From the NCBI GenBank assembly GCA_938009755.1, contig CALLIL010000054.1:1-47906 (forward strand): 47,906 nt of DNA, in the 5' to 3' direction. The notes under the pieces were generated by a model. The model was not told where the DNA came from. It saw only the letters and a program-made list of their open reading frames with translations, and made no database searches. Positions within the stretch are counted from its first letter, which is position 1; each line of letters opens with the position of its first letter. The position numbers and the translations under genes were made by a program. This DNA comes from an uncultured Marinomonas sp. (GTDB lineage Bacteria > Pseudomonadota > Gammaproteobacteria > Pseudomonadales > Marinomonadaceae). Of the stretch, positions 16,573 to 24,889 are shown piece by piece.

Positions 16573-17838
16573 ATGCAAGATCAAATTTTTCACTTACAAT
16601 ATGCCATGGACACTTTTTACTTCCTAGTGTGTGGCGCACTGGTTATGTGGATGGCAGCCGGATTTGCCATGTTAGAAGCGGGTTTAGTACGCTCTAAAAA
16701 CACAACTGAAATTTTAACTAAGAACGTGGCTTTGTTTGCCATTTCTTGCATCATGTACATGATTTGCGGTTATTCAATCATGTACGGTGGTGACATTTTC
16801 CTAAGCACTATCGCTGATGTAGACGTTGAATCTACTCTAGCTGATTACGCTGCCCGCGGTGATTTCGAAGGTGGCTCTATCTACTCAGGCGCTTCTGACT
16901 TCTTCTTCCAAGTGGTATTCGTTGCAACAGCAATGTCTATCGTATCTGGTGCGGTTGCTGAGCGTATGAAGCTTTGGGCTTTCCTAGCGTTCGCTGTCGT
17001 TATGACTGGTTTCATTTACCCAATGGAAGGTAACTGGACTTGGGGTGGCGGTTCTGTATTCGGCATGTTCAGCCTTGGCGACCTTGGTTTCCTTGACTTT
17101 GCAGGTTCTGGTATCGTTCACATGGCAGGTGCTGCAGCAGCATTGGCTGGTGTAATCATCCTTGGCGCTCGTAAAGGTAAATACGGCCCGAACGGTGAAG
17201 TACGTGCGATTCCTGGCGCAAACCTTCCTCTTGCTACATTAGGTACATTGATCCTTTGGATGGGTTGGTTCGGTTTCAACGGTGGTTCTGTTCTAAAACT
17301 AGGTGACATCGCGAGTGCAAATGCGGTTGCTATGGTTTTCTTGAACACAAACACAGCGGCAGCGGGTGGCGCAATTGGCGCACTAATCCTTGCTCGCATT
17401 CTGTTTGGTAAAGCTGACCTTACAATGCTTCTAAACGGCGCATTGGCTGGTTTGGTTGCCATCACAGCAGGTCCAGATTCACCTACAGCTCTTGGCGCGA
17501 CATTGATCGGTCTAGTTGGTGGTTTAATCGTTGTTGTTTCTATCTTGACTCTAGACAAACTAAAAATCGACGATCCAGTGGGCGCAATCTCTGTTCACGG
17601 TGTGGTTGGTCTTTGGGGCTTGCTAGCGGTTCCTCTAACAAACGGTGATGCAACATTCGGCGCTCAAATCGCTGGTGCAATTACTATCTTCGTTTGGGTA
17701 TTCGTAACAAGCTTAATCGTTTGGTCTATCATCAAAGCGGTTATCGGTGTTCGCGTTACGGAAGAAGAAGAATACGAAGGTGTTGACCTTTCTGAATGTG
17801 GTATGGAAGCATACCCAGAATTCAATAAAGCAAAATAA
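16573..17838 (+). CDS. amtB: Ammonium transporter AmtB
   Basis: A 421-residue Amt/Rh-family channel with about eleven membrane helices. The twin pore histidines lie in GSGIVHMAGAAAAL (near residue 182) and GAISVHGVVGLWG (near 345). It conducts ammonium across the inner membrane and is gated by GlnK, the gene just upstream. No cleavable signal peptide is obvious. The ATG has a G-rich ribosome site (GGGGGGCG). A strong terminator follows. Codon use in this gene is visibly different from its neighbours (rich in GGT, GCT, GTT), suggesting high expression. Confidence 0.95.
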   Translation: MQDQIFHLQYAMDTFYFLVCGALVMWMAAGFAMLEAGLVRSKNTTEILTKNVALFAISCIMYMICGYSIMYGGDIFLSTIADVDVESTLADYAARGDFEGGSIYSGASDFFFQVVFVATAMSIVSGAVAERMKLWAFLAFAVVMTGFIYPMEGNWTWGGGSVFGMFSLGDLGFLDFAGSGIVHMAGAAAALAGVIILGARKGKYGPNGEVRAIPGANLPLATLGTLILWMGWFGFNGGSVLKLGDIASANAVAMVFLNTNTAAAGGAIGALILARILFGKADLTMLLNGALAGLVAITAGPDSPTALGATLIGLVGGLIVVVSILTLDKLKIDDPVGAISVHGVVGLWGLLAVPLTNGDATFGAQIAGAITIFVWVFVTSLIVWSIIKAVIGVRVTEEEEYEGVDLSECGMEAYPEFNKAK

Positions 17839-17904
17839 TACCCGCTTCTGTATTGTCTAAGCTCATGCTTAAACACGGAATACTATAAAGCTCGTATTAC
17901 ACAT

Positions 17905-17936
17905 AAAACCCTCGCTTCGGCGGGGGTTTTCTTTTT
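17905..17936 (+). terminator. Rho-independent terminator of glnK-amtB
   Basis: Stem AAAACCCTCGC (17905-17915) and GCGGGGGTTTT (17920-17930) around a TTCG tetraloop, with one G-T pair, followed by CTTTTT. It starts 66 bp after the amtB stop. Confidence 0.92.
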
Positions 17937-18057
17937 CCGCTATTTAAATCAAATTTAACGCCCTCATTCTATTAAGACGCGGTATTATCATTCTTTGTCA
18001 CGACATCTTCCGGTTCGCAGCTCTACAAGACAGCACGAACAACAAAACGAGGCCTCC

Positions 18058-19581
18058 ATGCTAGAAGACTTACATTTAAAAATTCGTAACTTAACTAACA
18101 GTGATTATGAGCAAGTTAAAATCCTCATGGATAAGGTGTATCACGATATTGGCGGCTCATGGCCTAAACACACTATTCACCAATTGATAAAAGATTTCCC
18201 TGAAGGGCAAATTTGTTTAGAAGACCACGGTAAGATTGTCGGTATCGCACTCTCGGTTCAAGCCAGCTATCAACGTTTCAGTAACCCACACACTTACGAC
18301 GACTTGGTTGACCAAAAAGAAAACATCCTCAACGACCCTAAAGGCGACGCCATGTATGGCTTGGACGCTTTGATCGCGCCAGAGTATCGCGGTTATCGTT
18401 TAGGCCGTCGTTTATACGAAGCCCGTAAAGAGTTATGTCGTCAGCATAATTTCCGAGCCATTTTGGCAGGCGGTCGAATCCCAAGCTATCACCAACACGC
18501 ACACGACCACACGCCAGCGGAATATCTAGAAGCGGTTCGAGAGAAAAAAATCTACGACCCAATTTTGACCTTTCAGTTGTCGAACGATTTCCAAGTGACT
18601 CGCTTGCTCAAGCGTTATTTACCTGAAGATGAAAAGTCCCAAGGCTACGCAACCTTGCTGGAATGGAAAAACATCTTTTATGAGCCAGAAACAAGCGTCA
18701 TTCAATCTCGTAAAACCCAAGTTCGAGTCGGTGCCGTTCAATGGCAAATGCGCGAAGTCGAAAGTGCCGATGAACTCTTGAAACAGGTGGAATACTTCAT
18801 CGATGCGGTGTCCAATTACAAAAGCGACTTCGCCGTTTTCCCTGAATTTTTCAATGCGCCTTTGATTGGTTTAAGTCCAGACCAAAGTAACCAAACCGAA
18901 GCCATTCGCTTCTTAGCCAGCTTTACTGAGCGCTTTAAAAATGAAATTTCTCAGTTAGCCGTCAGTTACAACATCAACGTCATTACAGGCTCCATGCCGA
19001 TCATCGAAGACGAAGTAGTCTATAACATCAGTTACTTATGTCGACGGGATGGCACCGTAGAAGAACAAAAGAAAATTCACATCACACCGCACGAGCGCCG
19101 AGACTGGGTCATTCAAGGTGGTAATGACTTAAAAGTTTTTGACACTGATGCGGGTCGTGTTGGTATTTTGATTTGTTACGATGTGGAATTCCCAGAACTT
19201 GGTCGTTTATTGGCAGAACAAGACATGGATATTTTGTTCGTTCCGTTTTGGACAGATACTAAGAATGGTTATTTACGAGTCCGCAATTGCGCCCAAGCCC
19301 GCGCCATTGAAAACGAATGCTACGTAGTGATTTGTGGTAGCTGCGGCAACTTACCTCAAGTTGAAAACTTGGACATTCAGTACTCTCAAAGTTCTGTATT
19401 CTCGCCTTCTGATTTCTCTTATCCGCACGATGCTGTGATGGCAGAAACCACACCAAACACTGAGATGATCATGTTCTCGGATTTGGATCTGGATAAACTG
19501 AAATTTACGCGCAGCGAAGGCTCAGTAAACAACCTGAAAGACCGCCGCTTGGATCTGTACTCAGTTAACTGGAAAAAATAG
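18058..19581 (+). CDS. Fused GNAT acetyltransferase / carbon-nitrogen hydrolase
   Basis: A 507-residue two-domain protein. Residues 1-210 or so form a GNAT N-acetyltransferase domain with the acetyl-CoA motif around YRGYRLGRRLYEARKEL. Residues 220-507 form a nitrilase-superfamily hydrolase with the catalytic triad Glu (VFPEFFNAP), Lys (EQKKIHITPHE) and Cys (ILICYDVEFPEL). Such fusions are widespread but their substrate is unknown; an amide or N-acyl compound handled by both domains is likely. The ATG at 18058 has GAGG five bases upstream; the 21 residues before it are not family-like and would need a TTG start. It lies 11 nt upstream of radA, so they may be co-transcribed. No signal peptide. 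Confidence 0.9.
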   Translation: MLEDLHLKIRNLTNSDYEQVKILMDKVYHDIGGSWPKHTIHQLIKDFPEGQICLEDHGKIVGIALSVQASYQRFSNPHTYDDLVDQKENILNDPKGDAMYGLDALIAPEYRGYRLGRRLYEARKELCRQHNFRAILAGGRIPSYHQHAHDHTPAEYLEAVREKKIYDPILTFQLSNDFQVTRLLKRYLPEDEKSQGYATLLEWKNIFYEPETSVIQSRKTQVRVGAVQWQMREVESADELLKQVEYFIDAVSNYKSDFAVFPEFFNAPLIGLSPDQSNQTEAIRFLASFTERFKNEISQLAVSYNINVITGSMPIIEDEVVYNISYLCRRDGTVEEQKKIHITPHERRDWVIQGGNDLKVFDTDAGRVGILICYDVEFPELGRLLAEQDMDILFVPFWTDTKNGYLRVRNCAQARAIENECYVVICGSCGNLPQVENLDIQYSQSSVFSPSDFSYPHDAVMAETTPNTEMIMFSDLDLDKLKFTRSEGSVNNLKDRRLDLYSVNWKK

Positions 19582-19592
19582 AAGAGAAAATC

Positions 19593-20981
19593 ATGGCCAA
19601 AGCAAAAACTGCCTTTGTATGTAATGAATGTGGCGCTGACTACGCAAAATGGCAAGGTCAATGCCAAGCCTGTAAAGCGTGGAATTCCTTATCTGAAATT
19701 CGCCTAACATCGGGGAAAACGTCTGCTCGCGTTGCGGCAAGCGAAGACCCAAGATACAAAGGTTATGCTGGCGCAACCACAGGCATTCAAAATTTATCCG
19801 ATGTGGATTTAGGCGATGTGCCGCGCTTCAGTTCTGGCGCCAGTGAATTCGACCGAGTGCTTGGTGGTGGCTTGGTGCCCGGTGGCGTCGTCTTAATTGG
19901 CGGACATCCAGGCGCGGGGAAAAGTACCTTGCTGTTGCAAACCATGTGTTGGTTAGCTGAGCAACAAAGCGCTTTGTATGTCACGGGTGAGGAATCCTTA
20001 CAACAAGTAGCAATGCGCGCTCAACGCTTAGGCTTGCCTACGCAAAACTTAAAAATGCTATCCGAAACCAATGTGGAAGCCATTTTAAACACCGCTCAAC
20101 AACTTAAACCGAAAGTCATGGTAATTGACTCAATTCAAGTGATGCACTTGGACGGTATCGAGTCTGCACCCGGTAGCGTTTCCCAAGTTCGTGAAAGCGC
20201 CGCCGTACTGACGCGTTTCGCCAAGCAAACACAAACCGCGGTTCTGTTAGTTGGTCACGTTACAAAAGACGGTTCATTGGCCGGCCCAAAAGTGTTGGAA
20301 CACATGGTCGATTGCTCGGTGTTACTGGAAGGCTCAGAAGACTCTCGATTTCGTACCCTTCGCGGCATGAAGAACCGCTTTGGTGCGATAAACGAGTTGG
20401 GTGTCTTTGCCATGCTTGAAAACGGTTTAAAAGAAGTCAAAAACCCAAGCTCTATCTTTTTAAATCGCAGCAATCATCCTGCCGCTGGCAGTCTGGTTAT
20501 GGTGGTTTGGGAAGGCACTCGCCCACTTTTGGTGGAGCTGCAAGCTTTAGTGGATGATTCCGCTCTGGGCAACCCAAGACGCGTGACGGTTGGCTTTGAT
20601 CACAACCGCCTAGCTATGTTATTGGCCGTTTTAAACAAACATGGCGGTTTGATGACTTCTGATCAAGACGTGTATTTAAACGTTGTTGGCGGCGTTAAAG
20701 TTCTAGAAACCAGTGCTGACCTTGCGGCAATTTCTGCGGTGGTCTCTAGCTTCCGCAACCAAGTATTGCCTCACGACTTAGTTGTTTTAGGCGAAGTGGG
20801 TTTATCTGGTGAAATCCGCCCAGTTCCTTCAGGACAAGAACGCATAAGCGAAGCCGCAAAGCATGGCTTTACTCGCGCGGTTGTGCCGAAATCGAATTGC
20901 CCGAAAAAGCCCATTGAAGGCATGAAAGTGATTGGAGTGGAACGCTTATCAGAAGCATTGGAAGCAATTTTCGAACACTAA
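19593..20981 (+). CDS. radA: DNA repair/recombination protein RadA
   Basis: A 462-residue protein with the full RadA plan. The N-terminal C4 zinc finger is CNECGADYAKWQGQCQAC (residues 10-27). The RecA-like ATPase has Walker A GGHPGAGKST near residue 100 and the RadA-specific KNRFGAINELGVF motif near 255. A C-terminal Lon-protease-like domain lacks protease function. RadA helps RecA-dependent branch migration in repair and transformation. It starts at an ATG with AGAAGAG upstream, 11 nt after the GNAT-nitrilase gene. Confidence 0.96.
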   Translation: MAKAKTAFVCNECGADYAKWQGQCQACKAWNSLSEIRLTSGKTSARVAASEDPRYKGYAGATTGIQNLSDVDLGDVPRFSSGASEFDRVLGGGLVPGGVVLIGGHPGAGKSTLLLQTMCWLAEQQSALYVTGEESLQQVAMRAQRLGLPTQNLKMLSETNVEAILNTAQQLKPKVMVIDSIQVMHLDGIESAPGSVSQVRESAAVLTRFAKQTQTAVLLVGHVTKDGSLAGPKVLEHMVDCSVLLEGSEDSRFRTLRGMKNRFGAINELGVFAMLENGLKEVKNPSSIFLNRSNHPAAGSLVMVVWEGTRPLLVELQALVDDSALGNPRRVTVGFDHNRLAMLLAVLNKHGGLMTSDQDVYLNVVGGVKVLETSADLAAISAVVSSFRNQVLPHDLVVLGEVGLSGEIRPVPSGQERISEAAKHGFTRAVVPKSNCPKKPIEGMKVIGVERLSEALEAIFEH

Positions 20982-21000
20982 CTCACTTTGTCAAAACTTG

Positions 21001-21297
21001 CTAATGCTCGTTGTAAGGGTTTGATAGCGTAAAGAGGTCCGTCATAGGTTCGTCTTCCATCCCATAAGGCAAAGCCTTGTGGGAATCCGCTTCCAATCGG
21101 TCTTGGCGAGCCTTGATTAAACGCATACGTCGCTGTTTGCAGAGATCCAACACATGGAAACGCGCTTCGTTCGACAAGTTAAACCATTGAAAGCGTTCTT
21201 CTCGACTGCGCAAACAACCTTTGCAAAAACCTTTCTTACTGTTTTCACAGACACCAACACAAGGGTTGTCTATGGTAAACAGTTCTATCTGTTCCAT
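21001..21297 (-). CDS. DUF1289 cysteine-cluster protein
   Basis: A 98-residue protein with the DUF1289 pattern: NPCVGVCENSKKGFCKGCLRS near residues 11-31, four cysteines that probably bind Zn or Fe-S, followed by REERFQW and LDLCKQRR. The function of the family is not established. The C-terminal 35 residues are a poorly conserved tail. The ribosome site GGGAGG precedes the ATG. It is convergent with radA (19 nt apart) and lies 24 nt downstream of the lipoprotein gene on the same strand, so the two probably share a transcript. Confidence 0.85.
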   Translation of the reverse strand: MEQIELFTIDNPCVGVCENSKKGFCKGCLRSREERFQWFNLSNEARFHVLDLCKQRRMRLIKARQDRLEADSHKALPYGMEDEPMTDLFTLSNPYNEH

Positions 21298-21321
21298 TTT
21301 TCCTCCCTCGATAGCGTCTCA

Positions 21322-21921
21322 TTATTTAGTCGCAAGTTGATAATCGTACACTTCTTCTGGTGACAAAAAGTACACTCTGTCTGCTGGCGCAGCGTCTAGA
21401 GAAAACCAATAGAAACGCTCGGGAACGCCCATTCTCAAATAAAAATTCACATAGGTCGCGTGTATCGGGTCCGCCACATCTATACTGGTTGCTTGCATCT
21501 CAGTGCCGTCAGACCAAGCATGAATCCCGACGCCAGCACCAGCGCCAATGCTTCGTTCAACACCGCCTAAAAACAAATCCACGCCGCCAGACAAGACTAA
21601 GCCTGTCGGAGCAATCCGCGTATTGATACCAAGGCGTCGAATCAATAAAGCGCCTTCCATTGTCGCTTGCTGATCAATAGCACCAGGAACGTCTACCAAG
21701 ACAATTTCGTTTATGTTTGGACTGGCTTTAATCAGTTCAGTCAGCCGCATCACTAAAGTACTGTCTAACACGCCAGATAAGTAAGCCGTATCATTTTCCA
21801 CTTCAATGAGTAATTCATTACTCACTGTATCATCCTGAGCAGGCGACACGGCGCAACCCGATAAAAGCAATATCAGGGATAAATAACTTATAACTGTAAA
21901 ACGAGCCTGTTTGGTATCCAT
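21322..21921 (-). CDS. Putative lipoprotein with ClpP/crotonase-like fold (COG3904-like)
   Basis: About 199 residues. A lipoprotein signal ends in the lipobox LLSGC near residue 24, so the protein should be lipid-anchored in the envelope. The remaining part resembles ClpP-fold periplasmic proteins: a NEIVLVDVPGAIDQQATMEGALLIRRLG stretch, then APTGLVLSGGVDLFLGGVERSIGAGAGVGIHAW. The usual nucleophile-oxyanion region (a small-residue A-S-A-like motif before the FLGG segment) reads LSGGV here, so catalytic competence is doubtful. The start ATG at 21921 was preferred over a TTG 15 nt upstream. Function unknown. Confidence 0.6.
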   Translation of the reverse strand: MDTKQARFTVISYLSLILLLSGCAVSPAQDDTVSNELLIEVENDTAYLSGVLDSTLVMRLTELIKASPNINEIVLVDVPGAIDQQATMEGALLIRRLGINTRIAPTGLVLSGGVDLFLGGVERSIGAGAGVGIHAWSDGTEMQATSIDVADPIHATYVNFYLRMGVPERFYWFSLDAAPADRVYFLSPEEVYDYQLATK

Positions 21922-22165
21922 ACACAACACCCACAATATTCATGACATCTTTACATTTAATAATAGTAGGGTAAAAAACCACCAATGCCTATGACGTTGT
22001 TTTTATATCATGCATTTATTTGCATTACGAAGACGTCATCAAGCAAATAAAAAAATGGCCACTTACCAACAAAGGTAAGCAGCCAACAAAACATTTCTCG
22101 CTATTAAACAGTAGAAATGCCTGGGAAAATGAGAAAAGATTCAGCCATCGCCAAATCGTTCACAT

Positions 22166-23656
22166 TTACGAAGGGAAAGAGAAGCTCTTTCCTTCTCGCA
22201 CGCCAGCCGACGGCCAACGTTGCGTAATGGTTTTGCGTTTCGTGTAAAAACGCACAGCGTCTGGGCCATAAGCGTGTAAATCACCGAACAAAGAGCGCTT
22301 CCAACCACCAAAACTGTGATACGCCACAGGCACCGGCAACGGCACATTAATGCCTACCATTCCGACCTCAATGTGATCTGAGAAATAGCGCGCCGCTTCA
22401 CCGTCTCGGGTAAAGATACACGTTCCGTTGCCATATTCGTGATCATTGATGAGCGCCATCGCTTCTTCCATCGTCTCCACACGAACCACTTGCAACACAG
22501 GGCCAAAGATTTCCTGCTGGTAGCTTTCCATGTCTTTAGTAACGCCATCAATCAAGGTAGCGCCCACAAAGAAGCCATTTTCATAACCTGCAACACTTGG
22601 GTTTCGACCATCAACCACCACTGTCGCCCCTTGGGATTCAGCACTGTCGATAAAGCCAACCACTTTGTCTTTATGTTCTTTTGTAATAACTGGCCCAAAG
22701 TCGTTCGTTTTATCAGAGCATTCGCCCACTTTTAGTGGCTTCATTGCTTCTGACATTTTGCTAATCAAGACATCACCCGCTTCTTTGCCAACAGCAACTG
22801 CAACGGAAAGCGCCATACAACGCTCGCCAGATGACCCAAACGCAGCCCCCAATAATTGACTAACCACGTTGTCCATATCCGCGTCTGGCATCACGATCGC
22901 ATGGTTTTTCGCACCACCCAATGCCTGACAACGTTTACCGTTGGCACTGGCTTTACTGTAAATGTATTCCGCAATTGGCGTGGAACCCACAAAGCTCACC
23001 GCTTTCACGCGTTGATCTTCTAACAAGGTATCGACCGCTTCTTTATCGCCATTTACTACGTTAAATACGCCCGGCGGTAAACCTGCTTCATGCAACAATT
23101 CCGCAATGAACAATGCGGTACTTGGGTCACGTTCTGAAGGTTTCAATACAAAAGTGTTGCCACAGACAATCGCCATTGGAAACATCCATAAAGGCACCAT
23201 GGCAGGAAAGTTAAATGGCGTAATACCCGCTACAACGCCAAGCGGTTGGAACTCGCTCCAAGAATCGATGTTTGGCCCAACATTTTTACTGTATTCACCT
23301 TTTAATAACTCTGGCGCACCGCAAGCGTATTCCACGTTTTCAATGCCACGCTGCAATTCGCCCGCAGCGTCATGACAAATTTTCCCATGCTCCGCGCCAA
23401 TCAACTCGCAAATTTTATCCGCGTGCTTTTCCAATAACGCTTTGTAATTAAACATCACGCGAGCACGTTTCATTGCCGGTGTATTTCGCCACGCTGGGTA
23501 AGCTTCTTGCGCAACCGCAATGGCTTCTTCCACAGTGCTTTTGGAAGCAATAGCTACTTGTTTACTTACCTGACCTGTTGCAGGGTTAAAAACATCTTGA
23601 GTTCTTACGGATTCTGTAGACGCGACACCGCCGATGATATGACCAATGATTTCCAT
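22166..23656 (-). CDS. mmsA: CoA-acylating methylmalonate-semialdehyde dehydrogenase
   Basis: A 496-residue aldehyde dehydrogenase of the MmsA/IolA type. Motifs: GITPFNFPAMVPLWMFP near residue 140, the NAD-binding SFVGSTPIAEYIY near 222 and the catalytic Cys in GSSGERCMALS near 282. It converts methylmalonate or malonate semialdehyde to propionyl- or acetyl-CoA in valine, beta-alanine or inositol breakdown. No other genes of those pathways are adjacent. The ATG has GGAG five bases upstream. An 8-bp perfect hairpin GGAAAGAG-AAG-CTCTTTCC covers its last codons (22174-22192). It is divergent from a LysR gene, with a strong dyad between. Confidence 0.92.
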   Translation of the reverse strand: MEIIGHIIGGVASTESVRTQDVFNPATGQVSKQVAIASKSTVEEAIAVAQEAYPAWRNTPAMKRARVMFNYKALLEKHADKICELIGAEHGKICHDAAGELQRGIENVEYACGAPELLKGEYSKNVGPNIDSWSEFQPLGVVAGITPFNFPAMVPLWMFPMAIVCGNTFVLKPSERDPSTALFIAELLHEAGLPPGVFNVVNGDKEAVDTLLEDQRVKAVSFVGSTPIAEYIYSKASANGKRCQALGGAKNHAIVMPDADMDNVVSQLLGAAFGSSGERCMALSVAVAVGKEAGDVLISKMSEAMKPLKVGECSDKTNDFGPVITKEHKDKVVGFIDSAESQGATVVVDGRNPSVAGYENGFFVGATLIDGVTKDMESYQQEIFGPVLQVVRVETMEEAMALINDHEYGNGTCIFTRDGEAARYFSDHIEVGMVGINVPLPVPVAYHSFGGWKRSLFGDLHAYGPDAVRFYTKRKTITQRWPSAGVREGKSFSFPS

Positions 23657-23702
23657 GAATGCTCCAATATAAAGTCTGTATTGACACCACTATGCCAATA
23701 AG

Positions 23703-23729
23703 AATAGATTATAAAAAGACGAATCTATT
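23703..23729. promoter_or_regulatory. LysR-type T-N11-A operator at the mmsA promoter
   Basis: AATAGATT (23703-23710) and AATCTATT (23722-23729) form a perfect 8-bp inverted repeat with an 11-bp spacer, ideal for a LysR-family dimer. It lies 47 bp upstream of the mmsA start and 75 bp from the divergent LysR gene. Confidence 0.65.
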
Positions 23730-23745
23730 AACGCTTAGTTAATTA

Positions 23746-23759
23746 TTTAGTTAACTAAA
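23746..23759. promoter_or_regulatory. 14-bp perfect palindrome upstream of the LysR gene
   Basis: TTTAGTTAACTAAA is a perfect palindrome, preceded by another half copy TTAGTTAA at 23735-23742. It lies 45 bp before the LysR start and could be an autoregulatory site or overlap the -35/-10 region. Confidence 0.45.
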
Positions 23760-23803
23760 ATATACTTTTTCACCATAGACAAAACCTTATATAAGAGGCG
23801 TAA

Positions 23804-24712
23804 ATGAATAAGTTTCAAAGTCAGGTCAGCGATGCCGATTTGCGTATCCTACGCATTTTTAGAACCGTGGTGGAATGCGGAGGATTTTCCGCCGCCGAAG
23901 TGGAGTTAAACATTAGCCGAGCGGCCATCAGCATCGCCATCTCAGATTTAGAAACCCGCCTTGGCTTTCGCCTTTGTCAGCGTGGGCGGTCTGGTTTTTC
24001 TCTGACTAATGAAGGCAGCCAAGTCTACGACCACACATTGCAATTGCTGTCTTCTATTGAAGATTTCAGAACCCATATCAATGCGCTTCATCAGCACTTA
24101 AAAGGGGAATTAAACATTGGCATCACCGACAACTTAGTCACCCTTCCTCATACGCGCATAACAAGAGCGTTAGCTGGACTGAAAGATCAAGGACCTCAAG
24201 TGACGGTTAACATTCGGATGATTCCACCAAACGATGTGGAGCGAGGCGTATTAGATGGCGGCTTACATATCGGCATCGTTCCTGACTTAAAAATTCTCAG
24301 CGGCTTAGATTATCATCACCTATATGAAGAAGAATCCAAACTCTATTGCAGCGATACGCACCCTTTGTTTGCCATTGACGACAAAAAGATCACCAAAGCA
24401 AAATTAAAAGACTACGATGCCGTCTTGCCAGCTTACGCACAAACCCCAGAAATAAAGGCGCAACATCAACCTTTAACCGCCAGTGCCACCGCAACAGACC
24501 GTGAAGGAATTGCCTTTCTTATTTTAACTGGTCGTTATATTGGTTTTCTGCCTGATCATGTGGCTGAAAGATGGGTCCGTGACGGCCGTATGCGCGCCAT
24601 TCAACCAAACCAATACCATTATATTACTCAGTTTTCAGCCATTACTCGCAAAGGCGCTCGATCCAATTTGGTATTAGAAACCTTTTTGAAAGAACTTGAA
24701 AAAACACAATAG
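23804..24712 (+). CDS. LysR-family regulator (probable mmsA regulator)
   Basis: A 302-residue LTTR with the winged helix-turn-helix at about residues 12-70 (FSAAEVELNISRAAISIAIS) and a C-terminal effector-binding domain. It is divergent from mmsA across 147 bp containing a T-N11-A dyad, so it most likely controls mmsA. The start has AGAGG about six bases upstream. The co-inducer is unknown. Confidence 0.87.
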   Translation: MNKFQSQVSDADLRILRIFRTVVECGGFSAAEVELNISRAAISIAISDLETRLGFRLCQRGRSGFSLTNEGSQVYDHTLQLLSSIEDFRTHINALHQHLKGELNIGITDNLVTLPHTRITRALAGLKDQGPQVTVNIRMIPPNDVERGVLDGGLHIGIVPDLKILSGLDYHHLYEEESKLYCSDTHPLFAIDDKKITKAKLKDYDAVLPAYAQTPEIKAQHQPLTASATATDREGIAFLILTGRYIGFLPDHVAERWVRDGRMRAIQPNQYHYITQFSAITRKGARSNLVLETFLKELEKTQ

Positions 24713-24889
24713 TATTCAGCAAGCGCTAAAAAGCAGATTATTCCGTTGGAAATGAATAAATCGTCTAATATTTAGAAAGATATATCTTATTGGGAATATC
24801 TTTAATATATATTTAAAAATTCATATCCTAAGACAAGAGATATAAAATATATTCATCTTATTATTTCCATTTTATTGACGGAGACTGCA

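Noticed and set aside
17118-17558. 146-codon open frame antisense to amtB
   Set aside because: Low-complexity Pro/Ala/Arg composition results from reading the amtB complement; no support as a gene.
22020-22247. 75-codon open frame running into the end of mmsA
   Set aside because: Its second part is antisense to mmsA and the rest has no family resemblance. The 21922-22165 interval otherwise shows nothing recognisable.
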